Source of the DNA: an uncultured Clostridium sp.
Lineage (GTDB): Bacteria; Bacillota; Clostridia; TANB77; CAG-508
Reading direction: 5' to 3'
NCBI GenBank assembly: GCA_948441945.1
Contig: CAOJQV010000009.1
Span: 1-47,094 of the forward strand
DNA length: 47,094 nt
Shown: positions 37,046 through 46,158 of the stretch, piece after piece
Position numbering within the stretch: the stretch's first letter is position 1
Layout of the letters: each line of letters opens with the position of its first letter
Translations under genes and position numbers: made by a program
The notes under the pieces: model-generated
The model's input: the letters and a program-made list of their open reading frames with translations, nothing else
Database searches by the model: none
Told to the model about the DNA's origin: nothing

Positions 37046-38489
37046 ATATACTTATTTCTCCTGTTAACTTTAAATTTTCCCTAATATATTCTATTACTTT
37101 TAGTGGTGTTTGCCAATTTAGATTTAATCCTTTTCTTTTTATTAAGTAAATTGTATTTTCATCTTTTTGTTTTATTTTTTCTATTTGTCCTTCTTCCCCG
37201 TCTTTTCCTATATTTCCTTTTAAAAACATGTCATAATCTTTATTGTATTTGTTTATTGGAATCATGTAAATTGCAGCTTCTGCATCTAATACATATACTT
37301 TTTTTCCTTGTTTTTCTTGCTCTAATATAAACTCATCTATTTGGTTAATTCTTTTTTGCAGATAATCTTCAATTTCTATATTTTTATAATTATTTATTTC
37401 TTGGTTTTTTTCTTGTTTTATATATTTATACCAGTTGTTAATTCCAATTGTTAAAATATAAGCAAATATTAAAATCCAAATTACTAAACTGATAATTTTA
37501 TATGGTTTTTTGCAGATTTTTTTACCTAATAGAATTATTACAGAAAATAGTCCTATTATACTTATAAAACTTCCTATTAAAAAGTGTATTTCATCTGATA
37601 TAGGGTACATTACAATAATTATTGATAAACTGTATATAAATAGTGTTAGTATGTTTTTTATTGTTTCGTTATCCTTTTTTCTAATTTTTGTAACTACTAA
37701 ATAGACTTCAAGTAGTATAATATAAATAGGTACTGCTATTGCTAACAATCTTATTTCTAGTTTTTCACTTTGGAATAATCCTAAATAAGATATTTTGTTA
37801 GAAAATGTGCTGATTCCTAAAATTGCATAATTGATAAAGTCTTTTAATGCTCCTGTTAGAATTATATATATTCCTATTACAAGACATGGTATTAAAATTC
37901 CAATTATTCTTGTAAAAATTTCTTTTAAGTATGGTTTGATTTGTTCTTTATTTTCAATTAATAAGATTTTATAAAGTACAACTATAAAGCTAAGTGTAAA
38001 ACCTATACTTTGCTTAGTGCATAATGCTAATCCTGCAAGAATTCCAACTAATAAATCTAGTTTTTTATTTTTTAATTCTATATATAATATGGCAAGTGCT
38101 AAAAATAATACTGTTATATTATAGTCTATGCAATATATATTTCTGCATATAATTCCTATAATTGCTGTTAAAATAAGGCTTATATTTTCTTCTTTTACTA
38201 GTTTCATAAATATCTTTTGAGTTGTGAATAAAATCCCTGTCCATAGTATTGATACTAATATTCTAGATATTATTAATTGATTACTGAATTTTAAGAATAT
38301 CGCTGTTATCATTGGTAATAGTGGTGTTGTTATCATGCTAATATCTTTATATGGTATTAATCCATTAAATATTGCTCTTGCTGTGTTATAATTCCATATT
38401 TCATCTAAGTCATTAATTGGCTTTATAATAATTATTGATAGTACAATAAAAAATATAAATGCAAATAATATAATATTTTTCTTCTTCAA
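37029..38489 (-). CDS. polytopic GT-C-type glycosyltransferase
   Basis: The 486-aa protein has about ten to eleven membrane segments. The first loop contains DLDEIWNYNTARAI and GLIPYKDISMITTPLLP, the DE-type acidic motif plus the proline-rich region typical of GT-C/GT39-like enzymes. The C-terminal ~110 residues are soluble. The start is TTG (38487-38489), preceded by AAAGGGGAATAAAA, 2 nt after the ruvB stop. Confidence 0.65.
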   Translation of the reverse strand: MKKKNIILFAFIFFIVLSIIIIKPINDLDEIWNYNTARAIFNGLIPYKDISMITTPLLPMITAIFLKFSNQLIISRILVSILWTGILFTTQKIFMKLVKEENISLILTAIIGIICRNIYCIDYNITVLFLALAILYIELKNKKLDLLVGILAGLALCTKQSIGFTLSFIVVLYKILLIENKEQIKPYLKEIFTRIIGILIPCLVIGIYIILTGALKDFINYAILGISTFSNKISYLGLFQSEKLEIRLLAIAVPIYIILLEVYLVVTKIRKKDNETIKNILTLFIYSLSIIIVMYPISDEIHFLIGSFISIIGLFSVIILLGKKICKKPYKIISLVIWILIFAYILTIGINNWYKYIKQEKNQEINNYKNIEIEDYLQKRINQIDEFILEQEKQGKKVYVLDAEAAIYMIPINKYNKDYDMFLKGNIGKDGEEGQIEKIKQKDENTIYLIKRKGLNLNWQTPLKVIEYIRENLKLTGEISIYEIYQ

Positions 38490-38491
38490 TT

Positions 38492-39499
38492 TTATTCCCC
38501 TTTATACTCATATCCTAAATGTTTATATGCTGGTGGTAATACTATTCTTCCTCTTAATGTTCTTGATATAAATCCTATTTGAATTAGATATGGTTCATAA
38601 ACATCTTCAATTGTATCTACTTCTTCTCCTATTGTAACTGCTAAACTTTCTATTCCTACTGGTCTTCCTCCGTATTGAACTATCATTGTTTCTAGTAATT
38701 TTCTGTCTATTTCATCTAATCCTAATTCATCAATTTCTAGCTTGTTTAGTGCATGTTTTGTGATTTTTAGTGTAATATTTCCATCTCCTAATACTAGTGC
38801 ATAATCTCTTACTCTTTTTAATAATCTATTAGCAATTCTAGGTGTTCCTCTTGACCTTCTGGCTATTTCTACAGCTGCTTCCTGTTCTATTTCTACTTCT
38901 AATATTTTGGCTGATCTTGTTACTATTTTAGTTAAGTTTTCTGTTGAGTATAGTTCTAGTCTGCTTACAATTCCAAATCTGTCACGTAGTGGCGTTGTTA
39001 AAGAACCTGCTTTTGTTGTTGCTCCAATTAGTGTAAATTTTGGTAAGTCTAATCTTATTGACCTTGCAGTTGGTCCTTTTCCTATCATAATGTCTAGAGT
39101 ATAGTCTTCTAATGCTGGGTATAGTATTTCTTCTACATTTTTACTTAGTCTGTGGATTTCGTCAATAAATAGTACATCATTTTCAGATAAGTTTGTTAGT
39201 AGTGATGCTAAGTCACCTGGTCTTTCTATTGCTGGTCCTGATGTTATTTTTATATTTGTTCCCATTTCATTTGCAATTATATTTGATAGTGTTGTTTTTC
39301 CAAGTCCAGGAGGACCATATAATAATATATGGTCTAGTGCTTCTTCTCTTTTTTTAGCTGCTTGTATATATATTTTCATATTTTCTTTTACTTTGTCTTG
39401 TCCAATATAGTCTTGCAATGTTTGTGGTCTTAGTGTATTTTCTAGTTTTTCTTCTCCTATATCTTCTAACTCTGGGTCCATTATTCTATCCTCGTTCAT
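38492..39499 (-). CDS. ruvB: Holliday junction helicase RuvB
   Basis: RuvB is the hexameric AAA+ motor that drives branch migration with RuvA. The 335-aa protein shows [11 protein letters not shown], Walker [10 protein letters not shown] (about residues 61-69), Walker [10 protein letters not shown], sensor GATTKAG and the C-terminal winged helix ([11 protein letters not shown]). ruvA/ruvC are not in the window. It is sandwiched between glycosyltransferase genes on the same strand. Confidence 0.97.
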   Translation of the reverse strand: MNEDRIMDPELEDIGEEKLENTLRPQTLQDYIGQDKVKENMKIYIQAAKKREEALDHILLYGPPGLGKTTLSNIIANEMGTNIKITSGPAIERPGDLASLLTNLSENDVLFIDEIHRLSKNVEEILYPALEDYTLDIMIGKGPTARSIRLDLPKFTLIGATTKAGSLTTPLRDRFGIVSRLELYSTENLTKIVTRSAKILEVEIEQEAAVEIARRSRGTPRIANRLLKRVRDYALVLGDGNITLKITKHALNKLEIDELGLDEIDRKLLETMIVQYGGRPVGIESLAVTIGEEVDTIEDVYEPYLIQIGFISRTLRGRIVLPPAYKHLGYEYKGE

Positions 39500-39513
39500 A
39501 TTCTCACCTATCT

Positions 39514-40674
39514 TTAATTTTGGAAAGTTGTTTCATATTCAGAAACTATTTTTTCCCAATTATATTCTTCTTTAATTCTTAGTTTTGCCATTTCTCCATA
39601 TTTTTGTTTTTCTTCTTCTGTTATATTTTCTAAGTCATTTATTAGACTACTTAGATTATTTTCTTCTTTATTCCAATATTTTGCACTTTGTTTTGCTACT
39701 TCTTTATTAAATCCAATATCATATAATAAATTTATGTTTGTTGTTGACAATGCTTCTAATAATGATGGATTTGTTCCTCCAACTTCATGTCCATGTATAT
39801 ATGCATAAGCATTTTTTCTAATTAATGATAATAGTTCTTGGTCATATACTGTGCCAACAAATTTAATTCTTTTATCTTTTTCAAATTTTGTTTCTTGTTT
39901 TAGATTCTCATAAAATTTGTTTTCTTCTACATTTGTAATAATTACTAAATCTTTTTGTGTTTTTGATTTTATGAATTCTTTTATCATTGTTTCATAGTTG
40001 TTTTCTGGTACAAATCTTCCTACTATTAGATAGTAGTTTTCTTTTGATATTTCGTTTTTTTCGTACCATTGTTTTAATTTGCTATTATTTTCTTCGTTTT
40101 CAATTATTTTTAGGTTTGAACCATAGCTAATAAATTTAGTTTTTGGGTTATATTTTTTATATTCTTCTTTTATATATTTTTCGATGCTCGATGAGTCACA
40201 TATTAATAGGTCTGCATGTTTTGCCATCTTTTTTTCACATATTTTAAAGAATTTTCTTAATATAAAATTCCATTTTTTTCTTTTCCATTCAAGTCCATCT
40301 GGATTTACATATAGTTTAGCTCCTAATTTATGAAGTTTTTTCTTATATCTTTTAATAAATAGTCCTACACCTGTTCCTAAAATATATACTGTTGCATTTT
40401 CTATTTTGTTTTCTTTTATATATTTTATAACTTTTTCAAGTGTTGCTAAGTCATAATATTCTGCTTTTGCTGCTCCTATATCTGGTACTTTTATATTAAA
40501 GCATCTTGCATTATTATACTCAAATTCATTGTTATCTTTAGCTAAGCAAGATACATGATATTTTATATTTTTATCTATTTTTTTTGCTGTTAAATTTTCT
40601 ACAAATGTTTCGAATCCTCCATATTTTGCAGGTATACCATTAGACCCTACTATAAATATATTCTTTGTTTCCAT
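39514..40674 (-). CDS. glycosyltransferase family 4, rhamnosyltransferase-like (DUF1972 N-domain)
   Basis: The 386-aa protein starts with [19 protein letters not shown], typical of the DUF1972 domain of Cps2T-like rhamnosyltransferases. GT-B features include a middle VGRFVPENN and the C-terminal donor site [16 protein letters not shown]. It is probably cytoplasmic, adding a sugar to a lipid-linked surface polysaccharide precursor. It is grouped with the GT2 remnant and membrane glycosyltransferases. The start follows AAAGAGGAGAAAACATAA. Confidence 0.82.
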   Translation of the reverse strand: METKNIFIVGSNGIPAKYGGFETFVENLTAKKIDKNIKYHVSCLAKDNNEFEYNNARCFNIKVPDIGAAKAEYYDLATLEKVIKYIKENKIENATVYILGTGVGLFIKRYKKKLHKLGAKLYVNPDGLEWKRKKWNFILRKFFKICEKKMAKHADLLICDSSSIEKYIKEEYKKYNPKTKFISYGSNLKIIENEENNSKLKQWYEKNEISKENYYLIVGRFVPENNYETMIKEFIKSKTQKDLVIITNVEENKFYENLKQETKFEKDKRIKFVGTVYDQELLSLIRKNAYAYIHGHEVGGTNPSLLEALSTTNINLLYDIGFNKEVAKQSAKYWNKEENNLSSLINDLENITEEEKQKYGEMAKLRIKEEYNWEKIVSEYETTFQN

Positions 40675-40690
40675 TTATGTTTTCTCCTCT

Positions 40691-41591
40691 TTAAAATTTG
40701 TTTAATATTATTGCAATTATCATTTTAACATTTATTTTAAAGTTATTTGTTCTAAAGTTTTTATTAAATAATAACCACATTTTTGATTTTATACTTTTTG
40801 TGTATTTTATTAGGTTATTTATTGTTTCTGTTGCATTTTCTGTTAGTAATTTTTCATATCCTTTTTTTAGTTCAGTTGCTATTTTTATTCTCATATTAGT
40901 TTTTTCTTTAAATGCAATTTTGAATTGTTTTTTTAGTTTTTTTATACCATCATCTTTATATCCAACTACATTATTAGCGTGTTGTCTATATTTTATGTAA
41001 GTATTTTGGTCTATTACTACATTTCCCCCAATTGCATAACATACTCTTGTTATCCACGAATCATGCATTATTATATATTCTGGTTCATAAGAGTTTATTA
41101 TATCTCTTAGTTTTTTGTTAAATACTTGTGTACAACCGCGTAGCAAAGTTTTTTATCATTTCTCCTTCAAATGTGTATTTTCCACTTACTTTTTTTGTTT
41201 CTATATTTTCTAAGCTTTCATTTACAATACCTAGTGCTGATAAATATAATTCAGGTTCGTTTATGTTATTTAGTTTATTTATTGCTGATATAATTTTGTT
41301 TTCTTCCCATATATCGTCTTGGTCTGCAAATGAATAATAGTCTGCTTCTTCTGATTTTTTTAGTAATTCCATAAAGCTTCTGGCAGGTCCGATATTTTTT
41401 CCTTTATAAAATGTAATTTTTTTGTTTTTGTTTGATATTTCTTCTAGTATTTTTATTGTGCTATCACTAGAGCCATCATCTCTTACTAATAAATGTATAT
41501 CAACTTCTTTTTGTTTTAATATGCTTTCTATTTGTTCTTTTAAGTATTTTTCACCATTATATGTTGATAATAGTACTTGTACTTTTTTCAT
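40691..41591 (-). pseudogene. glycosyltransferase family 2, frameshifted
   Basis: The N-terminal part (from ATG 41591, QVLLSTYNGEKYL, VRDDGSSDST, FADQDDIW) is a standard GT2 domain that stops at 41118. The C-terminal part (40691 to about 41146, RGCTQVFNKKL, MHDSWITRVCY, YRQHANNVVG) is its continuation in another frame. Removing one T from the T6 run at 41149-41154 joins them as ...MIKTLLRGCTQVF.... Together they equal the normal ~300 aa of a rhamnosyltransferase-like GT2. It is either a real frameshift, phase variation, or a sequencing error. Confidence 0.82.
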
Positions 41592-41693
41592 TTTTCTCAC
41601 CTTTTTTATTTTTCATATTATACCTTTTATTTGCTTATATGTCTAGTTTTTATTATTTTAATTTGTGAATAGATTATATCACTATTTTAAAAA

Positions 41694-41730
41694 AAAGAAT
41701 AGACTTAACATTTCTGTTAGCCTATTCTTT
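41694..41730 (-). terminator. terminator of the 41742 gene
   Basis: AAAGAATAG (41694-41702) pairs with CTATTCTTT (41722-41730), and inner TTAACA pairs with TGTTA. On the minus strand it is followed by a T-run. Confidence 0.8.
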
Positions 41731-41741
41731 TCTAGATTTTC

Positions 41742-42794
41742 TTACTCGTAAATTATCTCTGGTTTTAGGGTTATGAAATTCTCGCCATCTAACAATTCCA
41801 CAAATTCAGGTTTTGTTATATCTATGGCATTGGGATATGTTTTGGTTTTTATCCTATCTCCATATATTGACAATACCGTTAGTCCTTCTTGAGTTCTTGC
41901 CTTGAATAGTAGCACATCACAAATGGAAATCACAAATTTGTAATCTCCTTTTTGGGCTTGCCCGATTTCAATAAATTTATTCCTTTTTTTTCTCATTACT
42001 CTGACAAATTCTTCTCTGTTCTTTGAAACAAAGTAATATTCTTTGTCTTCTATGGCTTTCTCACATATATCAGCCATACAATAAGATTTTATTTTAGGAA
42101 TATTTTCATCTCCTTCTTCCATGCTTACTAAGACTTTTGGATTTTTCCTTACCTTAATTGCAATTGCAGGCTCGCCTTTTACAAGCTTCTTTGCTTCTTC
42201 ATCTTCAAATGAAAATGGTTCTGGGTATATTCCATCATCCATGCGGTATGTATACCATAAGTCATCTTCTTTTGCTAATATCCTTATTGGTCCTGTTTCT
42301 GAATATATTTGAGATATTCCCATTATTTCTTTGCTCGAAGAAGTGTTTATATTACTTAAGAACATAATTTCTGTGCATTTTATCTCTCTTTTTATCTTTC
42401 CAGAAAATAGCCAAAGTATAACATTCTCTTTCTCTTGGTACAGAATAATAACTTCATTTTTTATAATGCTGGATTTCATTCCATCTACATCATATATTTT
42501 TTTGAGTTTATATTCTCCTGAGCTTTTGTAGAAAAGTCCTTCTGTTCCAAGAAAGTATACTCCTCTAGAGCCTTTTACTGTGAAGTCTGAGGTTTTGTTT
42601 TCTTGTTCAGAAATTTTTGTTACTTTTTTCTTTCCTGATACTTTTTCTGCTACATATATAGCATCCGTTTTTGCACCAGTATAGATTCGTATCCCTATTT
42701 CTTCTAGTTTGAAGTTTTTCCTCCCTTCTACTAACCATTCTTTGTTGTTCTTCCGATAAAATTCGATTTTATTGCGTGTTGATAATTTCTGCAT
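41742..42794 (-). CDS. unknown soluble protein, beta-rich
   Basis: I do not recognise this 350-aa protein. It has no signal peptide or membrane segment and no catalytic motif. Repeated short beta-strand-like stretches (GVYFLGTEGLFYKSSGEYKL, DDLWYTYRMDDGIYPEPF) suggest a repeat or propeller-like fold. It uses somewhat more G/C than neighbours. A clean ribosome site (AAAGGAGATTTTCGAG), a terminator and an isolated position argue for a real monocistronic gene, possibly acquired. Confidence 0.65.
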   Translation of the reverse strand: MQKLSTRNKIEFYRKNNKEWLVEGRKNFKLEEIGIRIYTGAKTDAIYVAEKVSGKKKVTKISEQENKTSDFTVKGSRGVYFLGTEGLFYKSSGEYKLKKIYDVDGMKSSIIKNEVIILYQEKENVILWLFSGKIKREIKCTEIMFLSNINTSSSKEIMGISQIYSETGPIRILAKEDDLWYTYRMDDGIYPEPFSFEDEEAKKLVKGEPAIAIKVRKNPKVLVSMEEGDENIPKIKSYCMADICEKAIEDKEYYFVSKNREEFVRVMRKKRNKFIEIGQAQKGDYKFVISICDVLLFKARTQEGLTVLSIYGDRIKTKTYPNAIDITKPEFVELLDGENFITLKPEIIYE

Positions 42795-42928
42795 CTCGAA
42801 AATCTCCTTTCTGTTTACTAAGTTGTACTACATCTTAGTTTTTTGTGCCTGATGTTTTTTTGCAACTTTTGTATTTTATCACAAAAATTTTAGAGTGTCT
42901 AGGAGATTTTATGATTTTTATACAATTT

Positions 42929-43285
42929 CTATTTTCCTTTTTTATAAATATTTTCACAAGATTTACAAGTAATTTTCATTTCATAAGTAGCCACTTTTTT
43001 ATCTAATATTGTAATTAAAGGTTCATTATCTTTTGGACAGCAAAATCTATTTTTTATAATGACTAATTCATCATTGCAATCTTTACCTATATTACTATCT
43101 TCAAAATCTAATAATGCACTACCAATACTTCCACAATTACATTTATATTTTAATTCTAATCTATCATAAGTCGCATAACATAAATAACCTATATTTTCAT
43201 TGCATTTATCGCAATACATCCATCCACCATAATTAGTCGCTAGTCTTGTATTTACTAATTCTTTATTTTTTACTATTCTTGCCAT
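42929..43285 (-). CDS. small protein with zinc-ribbon motifs
   Basis: From ATG 43285 (AAAGGAAATAAAGTT upstream) the protein is 118 aa. Three cysteine clusters are seen: C-X2-C (CDKC), CNCG near the centre, and a late C-X2-C (CKSC), with RFCCPKDNEP between. This pattern suggests two zinc ribbons. The function is unknown. It lies 34 nt downstream of the XRE membrane regulator and may be its target or partner. Confidence 0.6.
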   Translation of the reverse strand: MARIVKNKELVNTRLATNYGGWMYCDKCNENIGYLCYATYDRLELKYKCNCGSIGSALLDFEDSNIGKDCNDELVIIKNRFCCPKDNEPLITILDKKVATYEMKITCKSCENIYKKGK

Positions 43286-43319
43286 AACTTTATTTCCTTT
43301 CATATTATAGTTTGCTATT

Positions 43320-44225
43320 CTATTCTTTTTCTAAGATTGTTGAAACTATACCACATAACATTCCACCTAATGGGAAAACAATCCAATTTATATGCCATAT
43401 ATTATATATGATTCCTGTGGCCAAAAATATCATTGTAGCAATTAACATTATTACACCACATATTTTGCCTATCTTGCTATCTCTTTTTTTATTTTCTTCT
43501 GAATTAGTTTTATTATATTTATCAATATCATATTTATCTTTTTGGATTCCAAAATAAATAAATATTGGTACTGCTATTGTTACACAAGACATTAAAGCAA
43601 CGACTGGTATAGTGTTTTCTTCATTTACAAAATTCATTCCGTATAAGAAAATTAACATTATTGTACCTAATAATATTAATGCTACCGCTATTGCAATCGC
43701 TTTTGGAAATTTTTTATTAAAGTTTTCAATTTCTTCTTCACTATATAAGTTAGATAATTTTGGATTTTTCTTTTTAAAGTTGTCTTGCTCTATTCCCAAT
43801 ATAATAAATATTGGTACTGCTACCAAAACACATAAAAGTAAAACAGTAACCCCTACTATTCCATATTGTTCTTCTAATTTAGATGTTTCTGCCATTGCTG
43901 AAAGTCCTGCAAAATATAAAAGAATTGTTGTTCCAAATAATATAATTCCAACAGCTAAAGCTATCCCTTTGCTAAATTTGTTTTGCAAATTTTCATATTT
44001 CTTCTTTTCTCCTGTTGTATCTGCAGTAATTTTCCCCTTTAATAAATTATCCATACTACAATCAAATATTTCACATATTGTAATCAATTTTTCTGTTTCT
44101 GGATAGCCATTTCCACTCTCCCATTTTGAAACTGCTTGTCTTGATACTTCAAGTTTTTCTGCGAGTTGTTCTTGCGACATATTTTTTACTTTTCTTAGAT
44201 TTTGTAGATTTTCACTAAACCCCAT
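43320..44225 (-). CDS. XRE-family regulator with membrane domain
   Basis: The 301-aa protein begins with a Cro/C1 helix-turn-helix (LRKVKNMSQEQLAEKLEVSR, then QAVSKWESG, about residues 10-38). It ends with about five to six membrane segments (about 85-300) arranged as two similar halves. Such proteins tie transcription to envelope stress or a partner protein. A strong GGAGGTGTAAGAT site precedes the ATG. Direct repeats of TTTGCAAC lie 60-100 nt upstream and may be its operator. Confidence 0.85.
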   Translation of the reverse strand: MGFSENLQNLRKVKNMSQEQLAEKLEVSRQAVSKWESGNGYPETEKLITICEIFDCSMDNLLKGKITADTTGEKKKYENLQNKFSKGIALAVGIILFGTTILLYFAGLSAMAETSKLEEQYGIVGVTVLLLCVLVAVPIFIILGIEQDNFKKKNPKLSNLYSEEEIENFNKKFPKAIAIAVALILLGTIMLIFLYGMNFVNEENTIPVVALMSCVTIAVPIFIYFGIQKDKYDIDKYNKTNSEENKKRDSKIGKICGVIMLIATMIFLATGIIYNIWHINWIVFPLGGMLCGIVSTILEKE

Positions 44226-44285
44226 ATCTTACACCTCCTAATATAAATTTTACAGTTGCATAAATATTTTTTCCACCAACTTACA

Positions 44286-44324
44286 TTTGCAACTTAAATT
44301 TTCTTTGCAACTTGAATTTGCAAC
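44286..44324. promoter_or_regulatory. three TTTGCAAC direct repeats (candidate operator)
   Basis: TTTGCAACTT occurs at 44286-44295 and 44304-44313, and TTTGCAAC at 44317-44324. An inverted GTTGCA is at 44255-44260. It lies in the 143-bp region between the XRE gene and the DUF7662-like gene. Iterated sites next to a helix-turn-helix gene fit autoregulation. Confidence 0.4.
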
Positions 44325-44368
44325 CCTTGTATTTCAAACTAATCTACATAATAAATTGTATTTTCAAG

Positions 44369-44572
44369 TTATATTTTACTGAAAATTACTGTTTTTTCTT
44401 TCATTGATATTTTACCAACTTCATATCCATATTCTTTAGATTCTTTCTTATAAGTTAAAAATGAATGATTTATATCGAATCCTAAAATATTTCTGATTTC
44501 TTCATAAGATAATTTATAATTTTCTTTATTATTTTCTTTTAAAAACTTCCATAATGGCTCGTATTTGCTCAT
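44369..44572 (-). CDS. small DUF7662-like protein
   Basis: The 67-aa protein has YEPLWKFLKEN, LSYEEIRNILGFDI and a C-terminal VGKISMKEKTVIF. I recall this as a small family of likely nucleic-acid or modulator proteins found in mobile and defence contexts, but the function is unknown. The ribosome site is weak. It lies 28 nt after the UGA-interrupted small membrane gene. Confidence 0.5.
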   Translation of the reverse strand: MSKYEPLWKFLKENNKENYKLSYEEIRNILGFDINHSFLTYKKESKEYGYEVGKISMKEKTVIFSKI

Positions 44573-44600
44573 TTTAAATACTCTTTACAAAATGTAATTT

Positions 44601-44849
44601 TTATTTATTATATTTCTTATAATTTTTAGCCAAGATTATCTCTCATGTTAAATCTAATATCATTCCAATAAAAGCAATTATTCCACCTATTACAAAACCA
44701 ACAATTTGTGGCATAAATTCTTTAATACTAACAAATGATAATAGAACAACTATTAAACCTATTGTAGATACAATTCCTCATGACAACATTAGTTTATAAC
44801 TTGTTGTTTTTTCTTGTTTACATTTTTTCTTAAATTCTTTTTTATTCAT
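44601..44849 (-). pseudogene. small two-helix membrane protein interrupted by two UGA codons
   Basis: From ATG 44847-44849 to TAA 44601-44603 one frame reads as an 82-residue membrane protein: KEFKKKCKQEKT start, then SYKLMLS-[UGA]-GIVSTIGLIVV, FVIGGIIAFIGMI and LDLT-[UGA]-EIILAKNYKK. The UGAs lie at 44778-44780 and 44643-44645. Both positions would tolerate Trp (or Gly for the second). Sequence quality is protein-like on both sides. It is too broken for the standard code, so I call it a pseudogene, with recoding as an alternative. Confidence 0.5.
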
Positions 44850-44896
44850 ATTTTTATATCTCTTTCTATAACTTGTAATTTGAGAGTAAGGTAGAG

Positions 44897-45316
44897 CTAT
44901 CTACCTTTATGTTTCTCTCTTTTTTTCTGTTGCCTTAAAGAATACAATTTTTCCTTTTCAAGTTCTTTTTGTTCTTTTGTTTTTATTCTTCTTATTGTTT
45001 TATTCTGCTCTTGTTGTAGTTTTAATGCTTGTTGAGATTTTGTACCAACACCTTTATTAATAAGCTGTTGCTTTACATCTCTTTGAACTCTTTTAGGATT
45101 TACTTTTCTCTTAAAGGCTGTTTCATACAGTATTTCTGGACTATATTTCAATTTATTGTATCTATTTAAAACAAAATTTAAAACTTCGTTGTCTTTTGGC
45201 TCTGCTCCAAATATTACTTTACAAACTGATAATTTCTCATCAATACTTCTTTCAAATATTCCTACCCAAAACGGTTCTTCAAAATATACTGTAAGTTTTA
45301 CTGATACTCTGTCCAT
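44897..45316 (-). CDS. yjdF: YjdF-family protein (DUF2992)
   Basis: The 139-aa protein from ATG 45316 starts MDRVSVKLTVYFEEPFWVG, followed by IFERSIDE and KVIFGAEPKDNEV. Its Lys/Arg/Gln-rich coiled tail (EKLYSLRQQKKREKHKGR) is typical. In Firmicutes it is the hallmark gene behind the yjdF riboswitch, linked to resistance or response to aromatic heterocycles. The start follows AAGGAGGGGGGTATT. A longer in-frame start (45379) lies inside the leader and is rejected. Confidence 0.88.
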   Translation of the reverse strand: MDRVSVKLTVYFEEPFWVGIFERSIDEKLSVCKVIFGAEPKDNEVLNFVLNRYNKLKYSPEILYETAFKRKVNPKRVQRDVKQQLINKGVGTKSQQALKLQQEQNKTIRRIKTKEQKELEKEKLYSLRQQKKREKHKGR

Positions 45317-45324
45317 AATACCCC

Positions 45325-45450
45325 CCTCCTTTAAATTTCTAAAAAGAACGGACAACCCAGAGGGGCAGGTTACTGACAATATATTTGATATTGCTTCTGG
45401 ACTACCAACCAGAATGTGTTTTTATCTTTCCTTTATAGTGATAACTCAAT
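45325..45450 (-). ncRNA. yjdF-motif riboswitch (5' leader)
   Basis: The roughly 140-nt leader of yjdF holds conserved-looking stems: TTCTGG (45395-45400) with CCAGAA (45409-45414), CAATAT with ATATTG (45377-45393), and the segment ACCTGCCCCTCTGGGT (minus strand, about 45356-45371) that I recall from the yjdF motif. The ribosome site lies just downstream, so translational control is plausible. Location and gene partner make this the likely azaaromatic-sensing element. Confidence 0.75.
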
Positions 45451-45463
45451 ATCCTATGTTTCG

Positions 45464-45493
45464 ATTATAACATAAAAGGCAAGTAATTATCAA
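45464..45493 (-). promoter_or_regulatory. yjdF promoter
   Basis: TTGATA (45488-45493), an 18-nt spacer and TATAAT (45464-45469) lie just upstream of the riboswitch; the start is predicted near 45457. Confidence 0.65.
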
Positions 45494-45507
45494 CTTAATT
45501 ACCTGCC
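45478..45507 (-). terminator. terminator of the MBL-fold gene
   Basis: GGCAAGTAATTA (45478-45489) pairs with TAATTACCTGCC (45496-45507) with one wobble. On the minus strand TTTTATG follows. The yjdF -35 lies inside this hairpin, an economical terminator-promoter overlap. Confidence 0.65.
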
Positions 45508-45529
45508 CTAGTTATTGTAATTTCTCGCA

Positions 45530-46135
45530 CTAATTGATTAGTGTATCTTCTATCTTTTTTATATTGCTAATAGTTTGTTCGTGATGACCATAGTATATTT
45601 TTGATATATTATGGCTTAATATTTTATTCCAACTATTATTTATCTTTTCATCATTAAATGTTATTGCAGATTTTAAGTCGTATAAATCTCCTACAAAAGC
45701 ACTACCATTATCTAAAATTAGAGAAATACTATCTTCACTATGTCCAGGTGTATATATTATTTCTCCATCTATCCCTAAATCATTTAAAAACTCTCTACTT
45801 TGCTCACAAGATATAATTACAGGCTCTGTATTTATAGGCTTAAACTGAATATTCTTATCTTTTTGCAAAATTGTGTCTGAACTATGAATATAATCTTTTT
45901 GAACATCTACTAGCAATAGTTTTGTTCCCATATCAATTATATTTTGTGCTATTCCTATGTGGTCTGGGTGGTAATGTGTAATTAAAAGATAATCAATTTT
46001 TTCAATATTTAATTCTTTAATTTTTCTATAAAAGGCTTGTAATGTTCCTGACCAGTCTGTATCTACTAACAAACCACCATTTTTACCTTTTATATAATAA
46101 CAATTTGTATTTCCATATTTTAATAGTTGTATCAT
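45530..46135 (-). CDS. metallo-beta-lactamase-fold hydrolase
   Basis: The 201-aa protein (from ATG 46135, AAAGGAACGGAA upstream) has the metal motif THYHPDHIG (H-X-H-X-D-H), the later His in TPGHSEDS, the Asp in FVGDLYDL and a final His in YYGHHEQ. This is a complete two-metal MBL core. It is probably a glyoxalase-II-like or general thioester/phosphoester hydrolase; the substrate is unknown. It is co-directional with the membrane protein upstream. Confidence 0.85.
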   Translation of the reverse strand: MIQLLKYGNTNCYYIKGKNGGLLVDTDWSGTLQAFYRKIKELNIEKIDYLLITHYHPDHIGIAQNIIDMGTKLLLVDVQKDYIHSSDTILQKDKNIQFKPINTEPVIISCEQSREFLNDLGIDGEIIYTPGHSEDSISLILDNGSAFVGDLYDLKSAITFNDEKINNSWNKILSHNISKIYYGHHEQTISNIKKIEDTLIN

Positions 46136-46158
46136 TTCCGTTCCTTTCAAATTGTAAT

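Noticed and set aside
44601..44849. Genome-wide UGA recoding or selenocysteine
   Set aside because: Dozens of intact housekeeping genes use UGG for Trp and at least tsaE and the 35387 gene end at UGA; no selenocysteine gene or insertion element was seen.
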